Source: Aequorivita sp. H23M31 (lineage in GTDB: Bacteria; Bacteroidota; Bacteroidia; Flavobacteriales; Flavobacteriaceae). Taken from it: a stretch of 64,000 bases of DNA. The position numbers were made by a program, and so were the translations under genes. This document shows, in pieces, positions 42,707 through 53,300 of this stretch. Location: NCBI RefSeq assembly GCF_004022485.1, contig NZ_CP034951.1:2790001-2854000 (forward strand). Reading direction: 5' to 3'. The notes beneath the pieces are model-generated. The model saw nothing but the letters and a program-made list of their open reading frames with translations. It ran no database searches and was not told the DNA's origin. Numbering within the stretch: the first letter of the stretch is position 1; every line of letters begins with the position of its first letter.

Positions 42707-45310
42707 ATGAAAAAAATTATTTATTTATTTGTTTTTCTAGTTGCCAATCTTTCTTTTAGTCAGGATTTTAGTGCAACTGTGAATTCGTATTTAAAGGATG
42801 CTCAATTAAGAACTGCTTTAAAGCAAAAAGATATTGCGGATATATCCATCGCATCGCAAAGTTATTCCAAGAGTTTGAAGGCCTATAATGTATATGTTGA
42901 GCAGCATTATCAAGGTATAAAAATTTACAATTCGGTTTCACCTTTTGTTATAAGAGATGGCCGGGTGCTAACTGCTAAATTATCTTTTGTTGAGAATCTC
43001 TCTAAAAAGGTCAATACTTCCGCTCCATCCATTACCGCTTTGGCTGCAATTTCAAAAGCGACAAATGGATTAGGAATAGATTCTCCATCCAGTTTAAGTT
43101 TATTGGAAACTGGAGAGCATAATGCCTATGTATTTTCAAATGGTAATATTTCTTTGGAAAATATTCCGGTGCAGTTGGTCTATCAAAGAGTGGGTGAAAA
43201 TGAAAGTCTAAAGTTGGCGTGGGATCTCAGTATTTATTTATTGGACGGAAGCCACTACTACAGCGTACGGGTTGATGCTCTGACTGGAGAGCTTTTGGTG
43301 GTAGATGACTGGGTTGTCAGTTGTAATTTTGGTGAGGGATCACACTCTCATGGAACTACCGAAAGTGTTCTTTTTCCAAAGATAGCTCAAAGCCAGAGTG
43401 CTTTGGGAAGTTTAGTTGCACCTAGCTATAGAGTTTTTCCAATTCCTTTGGTTGGACCTAATGAAGGAGCAGATCAATTGGTGTCTGATCCATCCAATGC
43501 TTTGGCTTCACCTTATGGATGGCATGATATTAATGGAGCTCCCGGCGAAGAGTTTACAACTACACGGGGAAATAACGTTTTGGCTCGTGAGGATCATTCA
43601 GGAACTAATGGGGCAGGTCACCAAGCGGACGGAGGTGCTACTCTCACTTTTGATTTTCCTTACAATTTGCCCGATGATCCTTACAACTTTATGGATGCTG
43701 CAATTACCAATCTCTTCTATATGAACAACATTATGCATGATGTGTTTTATCAATACGGCTTTGATGAGGAAAGTGGTAATTTTCAAGCAAATAATTATGG
43801 AAGGGGAGGTAATCAGGGTGATTTTGTTTTTGCCGACGCCCAGGATGGTAGCGGGACGAATAATGCAAATTTCGCCACCGGTCCAGACGGGGTTTCCGGA
43901 AGAATGCAAATGTATCTTTGGACCCCGCGAGGTCAAGTTATAGGGTCCTTTCTAACCGTCAATAATGGTCCCTTGGCAGGAAAGTATTATACTACGGTGT
44001 CAGAATTTGGTCCAGATCTTCCAACCACTCCTATTACTGCTAATTTAGTTCTTGTGCAGGATGATAATTCAGGTCCTTCCGAAGATCCTCACGATGCCTG
44101 CGACGTAATTCTTAATGTTGCCAGCGTTGCGGGAAAAATTGCGGTGATACGAAGAGGAAATTGCGATTTTGTTTCGAAGGTTGAAAAAGCTCAGACTGCG
44201 GGTGCCATAGCAGTTGTAATGGTTAACAATGTTTGGGGCGATCCTATTATAATGGGCGGAGAAGGCCCCGATATTACTATTCCTGCTATTATGATCTATC
44301 AAAATGACGGGGAGGCAATTATCTCCTCTCTTCAAAATGGCAATACCATTAATGCTACCATTATTGATGATGGTTCGGGAGTGGATACCGATATGCGTGA
44401 TGGCGATTTGGATAATGTTATAATCGCACACGAATATGGACATGGTATTTCGAATCGTCTAACGGGTGGTCGATTTACTGCTAGTTGTTTAATGAATGAT
44501 GAGCAAATGGGTGAAGGATGGAGTGATTATTTCGGACTTATGCTTACTATGAAACCTACTGATGTAGGTGAAAATCCTCGGGGGATAGGTACCTATGCAT
44601 TAAGCCAGGGGTATGGAGGACTTGGACTTAGAACGAAGCCTTACTCAACGGATTTTACACTGAATAATTTCACCTATAACAGCATTAAATCTCAAGCTGT
44701 CCCACATGGTGTGGGGTCAGTGTGGACTACTATGCTATGGGATATGACTTGGGCATTTATTGATGAATATGGATTTGATGCCGATATTTACGAAGGACAG
44801 GGGGGCAACAATATGGCGCTACAACTGGTTGTGGATGCCTTAAAAATTCAACCATGCAGTCCTGGTTTCGTCGATGGGCGCGATGCCATACTGCAAGCGG
44901 ATGAAATCGCAAACGGTGGTGCCAATAGATGTTTAATTTGGAGAGCGTTCGCAAAAAGAGGACTGGGGCTTAGTGCAAATCAGGGAAGTTCATCAAGCAA
45001 ATTGGATGGGACTGCTGCCTTTGATGTTCCGGAAGAATGTCAATTGGGCGTCGGAGATCTGGGCTCGGTTGAGAATAATTTTATTATATACCCAAATCCT
45101 TCACAAGGGGAATTGAACATAGAAGCAAGAATTTATGCAGGTCCTGCAAACCTCGCTATTTACGATATGAACGGTAGAAAGGTTTTCAATATGGATGTTG
45201 AAATTACACAAACAAGGAATATTGATATTAGCAGCCTGAAAACTGGAATATATCTTCTTAAAATTGAAGGTGGAGGTTATACACAAACAACTAAATTGGT
45301 GATTAAGTAA
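42707..45310 (+). CDS. Secreted M36 metallopeptidase (fungalysin family) with T9SS sorting domain
   Basis: A protein of 867 residues: signal peptide (1-18, ending F-S), an FTP-type propeptide (to about 190), the M36 catalytic domain interrupted by a PA domain (about 440-545; I-P-A-I-M-I near 525), the zinc motif A-H-E-Y-G-H near residue 575 with the third ligand in E-G-W-S-D-Y about 30 residues later, and a C-terminal type A sorting domain (Y-P-N-P-S, G-I-Y-L-L-K-I, K-L-V-I-K end). It is carried by the type IX system to the cell surface or medium and digests proteins. A bidirectional terminator follows. Confidence 0.93.
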   Translation: MKKIIYLFVFLVANLSFSQDFSATVNSYLKDAQLRTALKQKDIADISIASQSYSKSLKAYNVYVEQHYQGIKIYNSVSPFVIRDGRVLTAKLSFVENLSKKVNTSAPSITALAAISKATNGLGIDSPSSLSLLETGEHNAYVFSNGNISLENIPVQLVYQRVGENESLKLAWDLSIYLLDGSHYYSVRVDALTGELLVVDDWVVSCNFGEGSHSHGTTESVLFPKIAQSQSALGSLVAPSYRVFPIPLVGPNEGADQLVSDPSNALASPYGWHDINGAPGEEFTTTRGNNVLAREDHSGTNGAGHQADGGATLTFDFPYNLPDDPYNFMDAAITNLFYMNNIMHDVFYQYGFDEESGNFQANNYGRGGNQGDFVFADAQDGSGTNNANFATGPDGVSGRMQMYLWTPRGQVIGSFLTVNNGPLAGKYYTTVSEFGPDLPTTPITANLVLVQDDNSGPSEDPHDACDVILNVASVAGKIAVIRRGNCDFVSKVEKAQTAGAIAVVMVNNVWGDPIIMGGEGPDITIPAIMIYQNDGEAIISSLQNGNTINATIIDDGSGVDTDMRDGDLDNVIIAHEYGHGISNRLTGGRFTASCLMNDEQMGEGWSDYFGLMLTMKPTDVGENPRGIGTYALSQGYGGLGLRTKPYSTDFTLNNFTYNSIKSQAVPHGVGSVWTTMLWDMTWAFIDEYGFDADIYEGQGGNNMALQLVVDALKIQPCSPGFVDGRDAILQADEIANGGANRCLIWRAFAKRGLGLSANQGSSSSKLDGTAAFDVPEECQLGVGDLGSVENNFIIYPNPSQGELNIEARIYAGPANLAIYDMNGRKVFNMDVEITQTRNIDISSLKTGIYLLKIEGGGYTQTTKLVIK

Positions 45311-45332
45311 GTCTAATCACTTCATTATAAAG

Positions 45333-45362
45333 AAAAAGAGGCTGGATAAAGGCCTCTTTTTT
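45333..45362. terminator. Bidirectional terminator between the M36 peptidase gene and dxs
   Basis: AAAAAGAGGC and GCCTCTTTTT pair perfectly over 10 bases around a nine-base loop, with A and T runs at the two outer ends. It lies between two convergent genes and ends three bases from the dxs stop. Confidence 0.85.
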
Positions 45363-45364
45363 GA

Positions 45365-47131
45365 TTATAGGTGCTCGCTTATTTTCTCAGCTGATATACC
45401 AACCAACTCTGTTAATTGATCGATTGAGCCGTGTTCCGGAAAAATATCGGGAACTCCGAGAATTTCTATTTTGGAAGTATAATTATGGGTGACTGCAAAG
45501 GTAGCAACCGAAGTTCCCAATCCACCTTTTATTGTCCCGTCCTCGACGGTTATGATTTTCTTATATTTTTTAAAAACCTTATGAAGCATCTCTTCGTCTA
45601 AAGGTTTCAAAAATCGCATATCAATGCAACCAACGATATTTTGTTTTTTGGGTGGAAGGAGTTTAATTGCTTTTAAAGCATTCACAGATGTGGTTCCCAA
45701 GCATAAGATAACGGTTTCAAAACCTTCCCTTAAAACTTCAGCTTTACCGATTTCAATCTTTTCAAATGGTCTTTGCCAATTCAGAATATTGCCTCGACCT
45801 CTTGGATAACGTATAAATATGGGTAATTCCAATCCTAGCTGGGCGGTGTACATTATATTGCGCAATTCCACTTCATTACGAGGTGCGAAAATGATGAGAT
45901 TTGGAATGCAGTTTAAATAAGCTAAATCAAATATCCCATGATGTGTAGCCCCGTCCTCACCTACAATTCCTGCACGGTCCAAACAAAAGATAACGGGAAT
46001 TTTTTGTAAGCAAACATCGTGGATTACCTGATCGTATGCGCGTTGCAAGAAGGTAGAATAAATATTACAAAACACTTTGAAATCCTGAGTTGCCATTCCT
46101 GCAGCAAACGTTACGGCATGTTGTTCCGCAATGCCTACATCAAAGGCTCTGTCTGGAAATTCATCCATCATAAACTTTAAGGAGCTTCCTGTTGGCATTG
46201 CTGGGGTTATTCCTATTACTTTTTCATTATTGGTGGCCAATTCCACAATGGTTTTGCCAAAGACATCTTGAAACTTGAGAGGTAATGAATCCTCATTTTT
46301 TGGGGTTAAATCTCCGGTGAGGGCATTAAATTTCCCTGGAGCGTGATAAACCACCTGGTTCTCTTCCGCCTGTCTTAAGCCTTTTCCTTTTGTGGTGATT
46401 ATATGAAGAATTTTAGGACCCGAAAGATCTTTCAATCGTTCGAGCTCTGAGATTACAAGGTCTAAGTTATGACCATCAATGGGTCCCGAATAATTTAAAT
46501 TTAAGGCCTCAAATATATTGTCAGAAATGGAATCTCCATTCGTCTTAACTTTGGTAAAATAATCTTTTAAGGCCCCTACACTCGGATCAATACCAATGGC
46601 ATTGTCATTGAGGATAATTAGTAAGTTGGTATCTGTTACACCTGCGTGGTTTAGAGCCTCAAAGGCCATCCCACTTGCGATGGAGGCGTCCCCCACAACT
46701 GCTATATGTTGTCTTTTTGTTTCCCCTTTTAATCGTGAGGCAATTGCCATCCCCAAAGCTGCGGAAATTGCTGTACTACTATGGCCTACGCCAAAAGTAT
46801 CGAATTCACTTTCATCCCTTTTGGGAAATCCGCTAATGCCACCTAACTGTCTATTGGTATGGAAGATCTCTTTTCGCCCGGTCAGGATCTTATGCCCATA
46901 AGCTTGATGGCCCACATCCCAAACCAACAAATCTTCCGGTGTATTGAACACATAATGAAGTGCTAGAGTTAGTTCCACCACCCCGAGACTGGCACCTAAA
47001 TGGCCCTCTTTGGTAGCTACTATATTTATAATGAATTCACGAAGTTCCTGCGCTAGCAATGGTAGTTTTTCCTGGGGAATTTTCCGAAGATCTTTAGGAC
47101 ATCGAATTGTATTTAAAAGATTTTTTTTCAC
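45365..47131 (-). CDS. dxs: 1-deoxy-D-xylulose-5-phosphate synthase
   Basis: A protein of 588 residues, slightly shorter than the E. coli enzyme (620) but usual for this group. The thiamine diphosphate site is G-D-A-S-I-A-S-G followed by N-D-N-A-I-G-I; H-I-I-T-T-K-G-K-G precedes the transketolase-like middle domain with G-I-A-E-Q-H-A-V-T-F-A-A-G, and D-R-A-G-I-V-G-E-D-G-A-T-H-H-G-I marks the substrate-binding loop. It condenses pyruvate and glyceraldehyde 3-phosphate, the first step of the MEP isoprenoid pathway. A near -7 box (TATCTTTA on the minus strand) lies about 15 bases upstream. Confidence 0.95.
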   Translation of the reverse strand: MKKNLLNTIRCPKDLRKIPQEKLPLLAQELREFIINIVATKEGHLGASLGVVELTLALHYVFNTPEDLLVWDVGHQAYGHKILTGRKEIFHTNRQLGGISGFPKRDESEFDTFGVGHSSTAISAALGMAIASRLKGETKRQHIAVVGDASIASGMAFEALNHAGVTDTNLLIILNDNAIGIDPSVGALKDYFTKVKTNGDSISDNIFEALNLNYSGPIDGHNLDLVISELERLKDLSGPKILHIITTKGKGLRQAEENQVVYHAPGKFNALTGDLTPKNEDSLPLKFQDVFGKTIVELATNNEKVIGITPAMPTGSSLKFMMDEFPDRAFDVGIAEQHAVTFAAGMATQDFKVFCNIYSTFLQRAYDQVIHDVCLQKIPVIFCLDRAGIVGEDGATHHGIFDLAYLNCIPNLIIFAPRNEVELRNIMYTAQLGLELPIFIRYPRGRGNILNWQRPFEKIEIGKAEVLREGFETVILCLGTTSVNALKAIKLLPPKKQNIVGCIDMRFLKPLDEEMLHKVFKKYKKIITVEDGTIKGGLGTSVATFAVTHNYTSKIEILGVPDIFPEHGSIDQLTELVGISAEKISEHL

Positions 47132-47195
47132 CTTGTAAAGATACGGTTATTGGTAATTTGTTAATTCGTTTATTTGTAATTTCGTCCGAGGAGAT

Positions 47196-47402
47196 CGGAA
47201 TCGAAATCAAAAGCCACAACGAAACTTGCCGAAGGCGAACCGGAATCGAAATCGAAATTGAAAATGAAAATCGTCCATAGGTGGAGAATTGAAATTGAAA
47301 CCGAAACCCAGATACCCAAAATTTGGAACCTGAAACTTGAAAAGAGAAAGCTTCTTAAACCTGAAAATTTGGAACTTTAACTTGAACTATAAACCTGAAA
47401 CC
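47196..47402. repeat. Low-complexity purine-rich repeat region before tadA
   Basis: Two kinds of short repeat fill this region: a 6-base motif GAAATC/GAAATT repeated and partly worn (about 47196-47310), then AACCTGAAACTTG-like 12-14-base copies (about 47325-47402). Both kinds are common in Flavobacteriia intergenic DNA. The tadA start is immediately downstream and no promoter could be recognised. Confidence 0.6.
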
Positions 47403-47403
47403 T

Positions 47404-47859
47404 TTGAACATCATTCAACCTTACGACGATAATTATTTTATGAAAAGAGCTCTTCAGGAAGCTGAAATGGCTTACGAAAAAAAAGAGGTACCTATTGGGG
47501 CTGTAATCGTTATCAACAATCAAATTATTGCCCGAGCTCATAATCTTACGGAGACTTTGAACGATGTTACTGCCCACGCGGAAATGCAGGCCATAACCGC
47601 TGCCTCCAATTTCTTGGGAGGAAAGTATCTGAACAATTGTATTCTATATGTTACAATCGAACCTTGTCAAATGTGTGCAGGTGCCTTGTTCTGGAGTCAG
47701 ATTTCAAAAATTATTTATGGAGCTAGGGACGAACAGCGGGGATGTATCTCGATGGGGACCCAGCTTCATCCAAAAACGGTAATGACAGGTGGTATCCTGG
47801 CCGAAGAAGCGTCGCAATTGCTAAAAAAGTTTTTTATTGAAAAACGGAACCTAAATTAA
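47404..47859 (+). CDS. tadA: tRNA adenosine(34) deaminase TadA/nucleoside deaminase
   Basis: A protein of 151 residues if the TTG at 47404 is used; the first ATG (47440) would remove twelve residues that match the usual family start D-D-N-Y-F-M. The zinc-deaminase motifs are H58-A-E60 and P87-C88-Q-M-C91, with D-V-T-A-H-A-E-M-Q-A-I and the tRNA-loop D-E-Q-R-G-C region. It converts wobble adenosine to inosine in tRNA-Arg; guanine deaminase is a possible alternative in this family, but the motifs favour TadA. Upstream lies a low-complexity repeat region. Confidence 0.88.
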   Translation: MNIIQPYDDNYFMKRALQEAEMAYEKKEVPIGAVIVINNQIIARAHNLTETLNDVTAHAEMQAITAASNFLGGKYLNNCILYVTIEPCQMCAGALFWSQISKIIYGARDEQRGCISMGTQLHPKTVMTGGILAEEASQLLKKFFIEKRNLN

Positions 47860-47890
47860 AAAAGCCCTTCATTTCTGAAAGGCTTGGTTT
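47860..47890. terminator. Probable terminator between tadA and the cold shock gene
   Basis: AAGCCCTT and AAAGGCTT pair over seven of eight positions around an eight-base loop, with A-rich and T-rich flanks, directly after the tadA stop. It lies between convergent genes. Confidence 0.5.
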
Positions 47891-47909
47891 AAATAAACTA
47901 TTCGTTTTT

Positions 47910-48107
47910 TTAGTCATGTATTACGCGAACTTGCGCTGCTACACGTCCTTTTCTTCCTTCTTCCTCAACAAATTCCACTCGGTCACCTTCCCGTATGGTT
48001 TCGCCGTTTAAGCCGGTAACGTGTACGAAAATGTCTTTGCCGGTTTCGTCGTTGGTAATAAAACCAAAACCTTTTGATTCATTAAAAAATTTTACTGTTC
48101 CTTCCAT
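47910..48107 (-). CDS. Cold shock domain protein (CspA family)
   Basis: A protein of 65 residues, the normal CspA size. RNP1 is K12-G-F-G-F-I17 and RNP2 D25-I-F-V-H29. The C-terminus is basic (R-K-G-R-V-A-A-Q). It binds single-stranded RNA and DNA as a chaperone. A perfect -7 box upstream would leave a leader of only about 25 bases, so the long cold-shock leader of E. coli cspA is absent. Whether it is cold-induced cannot be told. Confidence 0.93.
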   Translation of the reverse strand: MEGTVKFFNESKGFGFITNDETGKDIFVHVTGLNGETIREGDRVEFVEEEGRKGRVAAQVRVIHD

Positions 48108-48136
48108 TGTAATAAAAAATAAATTAATTGTATATA

Positions 48137-48144
48137 CAAATGTA
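48137..48144 (-). promoter_or_regulatory. -7 promoter box of the cold shock gene (TACATTTG)
   Basis: On the minus strand TACATTTG fits TANNTTTG perfectly, 29 bases before the ATG at 48107. No well-placed -33 TTG is visible. Confidence 0.45.
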
Positions 48145-48203
48145 TGACAAATCCAAGTCCATTTATTAACCGAATTAATTTTTTTTCAATACTCCTGCCA
48201 ATA

Positions 48204-48446
48204 TCAATCTTTTTTGTTTTGGTAATCGTGCATTTTCATGATATTTTCTTTGTTAAGCATATAATCTTTTACGCTTCTATCTTTCCATCTATGGTACACA
48301 AAAGCTGGCATTAGCACAAAAAAACCAGCCATCAAGGAGAGTCCTATCAATAAATCGCCGGTTGCAGGATCAGTAGGTTTTAAATAGAAACCCAATGCAA
48401 TGCCTATAACTACAATAAAGAATAATATGATCAAAAAATATTTCAT
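48204..48446 (-). CDS. Small two-helix membrane protein
   Basis: A protein of 80 residues with two hydrophobic segments (2-20 and 32-50) and a charged cytoplasmic-type tail (W-K-D-R-S-V-K-D-Y-M). I do not recognise a family. It lies between aspS and the cold shock gene on the same strand with a 62-base gap from aspS, so it may be co-transcribed with aspS. The frame is well formed, begins with ATG and uses codons like its neighbours. Confidence 0.6.
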   Translation of the reverse strand: MKYFLIILFFIVVIGIALGFYLKPTDPATGDLLIGLSLMAGFFVLMPAFVYHRWKDRSVKDYMLNKENIMKMHDYQNKKD

Positions 48447-48508
48447 AGTTTTCGTTTAATATCTTTATTAGACGTGCAAATTCTTAAAACTTCTGGGATC
48501 AGCTTAAT

Positions 48509-50263
48509 TTATTTTGTAATCTGAACTTTTAAGTGAAGTTCTTCCAACTGCTTTTTATCTATGGCTGCAGGAGCATCGATCATCACGTCCCGACCGGAAT
48601 TATTTTTTGGGAAGGCAATATAATCCCGAATGGTTTCATGTCCACCGAGAATCGCTACCAATCTGTCGAGTCCAAAGGCGATTCCTCCGTGTGGTGGCGC
48701 TCCATATTGGAAAGCATCCATTAAAAACCCGAATTGAGCTTTTGCCTCTTCAGGAGTAAACCCAAGATAATCGAACATTTTTGACTGTGTTTCCTTATCA
48801 TGGATTCTTATGGAACCTCCACCTATTTCATTCCCATTTATAACCAAATCGTATGCATTCGCTTTTACTTCGCCAGGCTTACTTTCTAAAAGTTCAAGCT
48901 GGCCAGGTTTTGGTGAGGTAAAGGGATGGTGCATAGCATAATACCGCTGGGTTTCTTCATCCCATTCCAGTAATGGGAAATCTACCACCCATAATGGAGC
49001 GAATTCTTTTGGATTTCTTAATTCTAATTCCTCCGCTAGGTGCATTCTTAAAGCACTTAATTGCGGTCTAACTTTGTTTTTATTTCCAGAAAGTACGCAG
49101 ATTAAATCCCCGGGTTTTGCACCCGTAACCCTCGCCCATTCTGCCAAATCTTCGTCGGTATAAAATTTATCCACGGAGGATTTATAACTACCGTCTTCAT
49201 TGCATCGAACATAAACCATTCCCAAGGCTCCCACTTGTGGACGCTTAACCCAATCTGTAAGTTTGTCAATTTCTTTTCTAGTGAATTTATTTCCTCCGGG
49301 AACAGCTATTCCTACAACTAATTCCGCCTGATTAAATACGCTGAAATCTTTATGTTGGGTCACTTCGTTCAGTTCGCCAAACTCCATTCCAAAACGGATA
49401 TCCGGTTTGTCATTTCCGTATTTAGCCATCGCATCATCATAGGTCATTCTGGGGAAATCGGTTACTTCAATGCCGTTAATTTCTCTCAGTAAATGCTTGG
49501 TCAATCCTTCAAAAGCATTCAAAATATCTTCCTGATCTACAAATGCCATTTCGCAGTCAATCTGTGTAAATTCGGGCTGACGGTCGGCTCGCAAATCTTC
49601 ATCGCGGAAACATTTAACTATCTGGAAATATTTATCCATTCCTGCAACCATCAACAACTGTTTGAATGTTTGTGGGGACTGGGGAAGGGCATAAAATTGA
49701 CCTTCGTTCATACGGGAAGGAACAACAAAATCGCGTGCGCCCTCTGGAGTAGATTTAATCAAATATGGAGTTTCCACTTCAATAAAACCTTTATCGGAAA
49801 GATAGTTCCGTACCGCAATTGCAACTTTATGACGAAAAATCAAATTTTCGCGAACGGGATTTCGGCGGATATCCAAGTACCGATATTTCATCCGTAAATC
49901 CTCCCCGCCATCCGTTTCATCTTCAATGGTGAAAGGAGGGGTTTGGGATTCATTCAGGATTATTAATTCTGAAACCAGAATCTCAACATCACCTGTTGGC
50001 AAATTGGGATTTTTTGATTGACGCTCAATGACGGTTCCGGTAACTTGAATAACAAATTCACGGCCCAAACTGGAAGCTTTTTCAAACAACTCTTTCGAAG
50101 TGCGATCAGCATCAAAAATTAATTGTGTAATGCCATAGCGGTCCCGAAGATCCACCCACATCATAAAACCCTTGTCACGAGTACGTTGAACCCATCCTGA
50201 AAGTGTTACTTCTTTATTGATATCTGCTGCCCGAAGTTGGCCGTTATTGTGTGTTCTGTACAT
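48509..50263 (-). CDS. aspS: Aspartyl-tRNA synthetase
   Basis: A protein of 584 residues, the usual bacterial AspRS length. It has the N-terminal OB anticodon-binding domain ([12 protein letters not shown]), class II motif 2 ([16 protein letters not shown]), a bacterial GAD insertion (about 290-410) and motif 3 (G-G-I-A-F-G-L-D-R near 547-555). It charges tRNA-Asp with aspartate in the cytoplasm. Confidence 0.97.
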   Translation of the reverse strand: MYRTHNNGQLRAADINKEVTLSGWVQRTRDKGFMMWVDLRDRYGITQLIFDADRTSKELFEKASSLGREFVIQVTGTVIERQSKNPNLPTGDVEILVSELIILNESQTPPFTIEDETDGGEDLRMKYRYLDIRRNPVRENLIFRHKVAIAVRNYLSDKGFIEVETPYLIKSTPEGARDFVVPSRMNEGQFYALPQSPQTFKQLLMVAGMDKYFQIVKCFRDEDLRADRQPEFTQIDCEMAFVDQEDILNAFEGLTKHLLREINGIEVTDFPRMTYDDAMAKYGNDKPDIRFGMEFGELNEVTQHKDFSVFNQAELVVGIAVPGGNKFTRKEIDKLTDWVKRPQVGALGMVYVRCNEDGSYKSSVDKFYTDEDLAEWARVTGAKPGDLICVLSGNKNKVRPQLSALRMHLAEELELRNPKEFAPLWVVDFPLLEWDEETQRYYAMHHPFTSPKPGQLELLESKPGEVKANAYDLVINGNEIGGGSIRIHDKETQSKMFDYLGFTPEEAKAQFGFLMDAFQYGAPPHGGIAFGLDRLVAILGGHETIRDYIAFPKNNSGRDVMIDAPAAIDKKQLEELHLKVQITK

Positions 50264-50338
50264 TCTAAATTTAATTGGAGGTGCAAATTTAAGAAGTTAA
50301 AGTGCAATTAAGTGAGTTTAAAGTGCTAATATCATTTT

Positions 50339-53300
50339 TTAAGCTAGTCTTTCGCTACTTGTCGCCTGTCGAGCTCTTATTTTTGTTATCTCCTTCATTC
50401 TACGTTTTTTCCTAACTTTAATTTTGACGCGCAATACCAAGTAGAACATTACCGGAACTACGATTAAAGTTAAGAAGGTTGCAAAGGTTAGTCCGAAAAT
50501 AACGGTCCAGGCTAGAGGTCCCCAGAAAATTACGTTGTCCCCACCAATATAAATATTGGGGCTGTAATCTGTGAATAACCCAAAGAAATCGATGTTGAAA
50601 CCTATTGCTAAAGGTATAAGACCTAACACGGTTGTGATGGCGGTAAGAAGAACGGGACGCAAACGAGATTTTCCACCAGCTACTATTAGTTCAAAATACT
50701 GGCGTTTGGTGAGCATGTCGTCTTCATCCATTTCCAGTTCGAACATTTTTCTATCTATTAAAATCTGGGTATAATCAATAAGTACAATGGCATTGTTAAC
50801 TACAATTCCCGCCAAGGAAATAATCCCCATCATCGTCATAATGATAACAAAATCCATGTGGAATATAACCATTCCCAAAAATACTCCAGCCAGACTCAGG
50901 ACTACCGAGGACAGGATTATCATAGGTTTTGATAGGGAATTGAATTGCGCTACCAAGATCAACAAAATACCACCTAGTGCGAAGAATAACGCCAACATCA
51001 GGAAGCCCATATTGTCTGCCTGTTTTTCTTGTTCTCCTGTAAAGGCCAGAGAAATATCTCTCGGAAGTTCATAATTCTGAAGTTCGGTTTTTAAATCATT
51101 TACGATTTCGGTTCCGTTATAACCTCCCAAAACATTGGAATAAAGAGTGATTGTGCGTTTTAAATTTTTTCTTTTAATGGAACTGAAGGACGCCGTATTA
51201 TTTTTAGTAACTACAGAGGAAATAGGAACTTGAACAATTTTTCCTTGATTGTTTCTAAAGGTGATAGGTTGGTTGAAAAGTACACTTTCATCATATCGAT
51301 ATTCGGGAGCCAAGCGGACGTTTATTTCGTAATCCTCGTCATCTTCCTTATAGGTAGATGCTTCTTCCCCAAAAATTGCACGACGAAGAGTTTGGCCTAT
51401 TTGTCCCGTAGAGATTCCGACAAGCCCAGCCTTTTCCCGATCTACGGACACGTTCATTTCTGGTTTGTTTTTGTTTACGTCTATTTTAAGTTCCTCAATA
51501 CCTGCAATTCCGGAGCCTTCAATAAAGGTCCGTAAATTCTCCGCAGTGCGGAGCATTTCGTCATAATCATCTCCGCTCAATTCAAGGTTTATAGGATATC
51601 CCACTGGTGGACCGGCTGCATCTTTTTCAACAATAATGGAAGCGCCGGGGAAACCTTTGACTGCATTTCGAACTTCTTCAAGAACATCGCTACTTTTTAC
51701 GCCACGTCTTAGCTGATAATCGCGCATTGATAGCGTTACTTTTCCTTTCTGGGGCATATCACTGCCTTGTCCCCCATCTGTCATGGGGTTTCCAGCACCT
51801 TGACCTACCTGCGAAATGGCACTCTCGACCATGTAATTGTAGCCGTTATCATCATATTTTGAGATAACATCGTAAATACGCTCTTCTACTTTTTTAGTTA
51901 GTTCATTTGTCTTTTCAATATCTGTTCCCTGTGGATATTCGATATAAGTAATTATCTGATTGGGTTGGTTTTCTGGGAAAAAAAGTACTTTTGGTTTAAT
52001 GATTCCAACTAAAATAAAGGAAAAGATCAATAAGGCAATGGTTGAGAATAAAAACACATAAGCCTTTTTCCCCCGAAGAGCGAAGGCGAGAGTTTTTTCA
52101 TAAGCGTCTTCTAATTGTCTTAATGATTTATACTGGAAGTACTCTACAGCTCCTGCCAATACATATTTATAAAACCACAACATTATGGCACTGAGAATCG
52201 CAAGATTTCCAAATCCGCGTAGCGCCGCCACATCCATTATGAATCCTGCGACCAGTAATAGAATACCGACACCCAAGATGATTAGGCTCCATCTTATAAG
52301 TTTTTTCTTTGCAACTGGTTCTTCCTCCACTTTCATAAATTCTGAAGTAAGCACCGAATTTATTATCAGTGCCACAAAAAGTGAGGATGTGAGCACAACA
52401 GAAAGTGTTATTGGGAAATAAATCATAAATTTTCCAATGGTTCCTGGCCAAAGTCCCAATGGGAAAAAGGCAGCTAGGGTGGTAGCGGTGGAAGCAATGA
52501 TGGGCCAAGCGATTTCGCCCATTCCTTGTTTAGCTGCTTTACGGCGGGTCATGCCTTCGCTCATTAAACTGTACACGTTCTCAACTACCACAATCCCATT
52601 ATCTACCAACATCCCCAGACCCATCACCAATCCGAAAAGTACCATGGTATTCAGCGTAAAACCAAAAGCGGATAGAATGGATAGTGACATTAACATGGAG
52701 AGTGGAATGGCAAAACCAACAAAAAGTGCATTTCGGAATCCCAAGAAAAACATTAAAACCAGAACCACCAGGATTACCCCAAAAATGATATTGTTCACCA
52801 AATCATTAACTTGGTTTGCAGTCTTAATAGATTGGTCATTTGTTAGGGTGATATCCAAAGATTCTGGAAGATAATTTTCCTGTTCAGCGGCCAAAAGTGT
52901 TTTAATCTGTTCAACCGCTTCAATCATATTTTTCCCTGCCCTCTTTTTAATGTCCAGCATTACCACTGGCTTTCCGTATTCCCGCGCATAGGTAGTTGGA
53001 TCCTTCTCTTGGAATTTTATTGAAGCTATATCCTTTAAAAATATAATCCCGTCATCTCTTTTTACAACCACTTTTTCCAGTTCTTGGGGATCTTTCATTT
53101 CACCGGTAATCCGAATATTTTTCTGGACTCCATGGGTGATAATATTTCCACCTGAAATGGTTACATTTTCACCTTTTATCGCATTGATAATATCGTTAAA
53201 ACTCACCTGCGAAGCAGACATCCTGTAAAGGTCCACTGCCACTTCAACTTCTTTATCATCAACACCTCGTATAGTCGCTTCTTTAATTTCAGGAAGAAGT

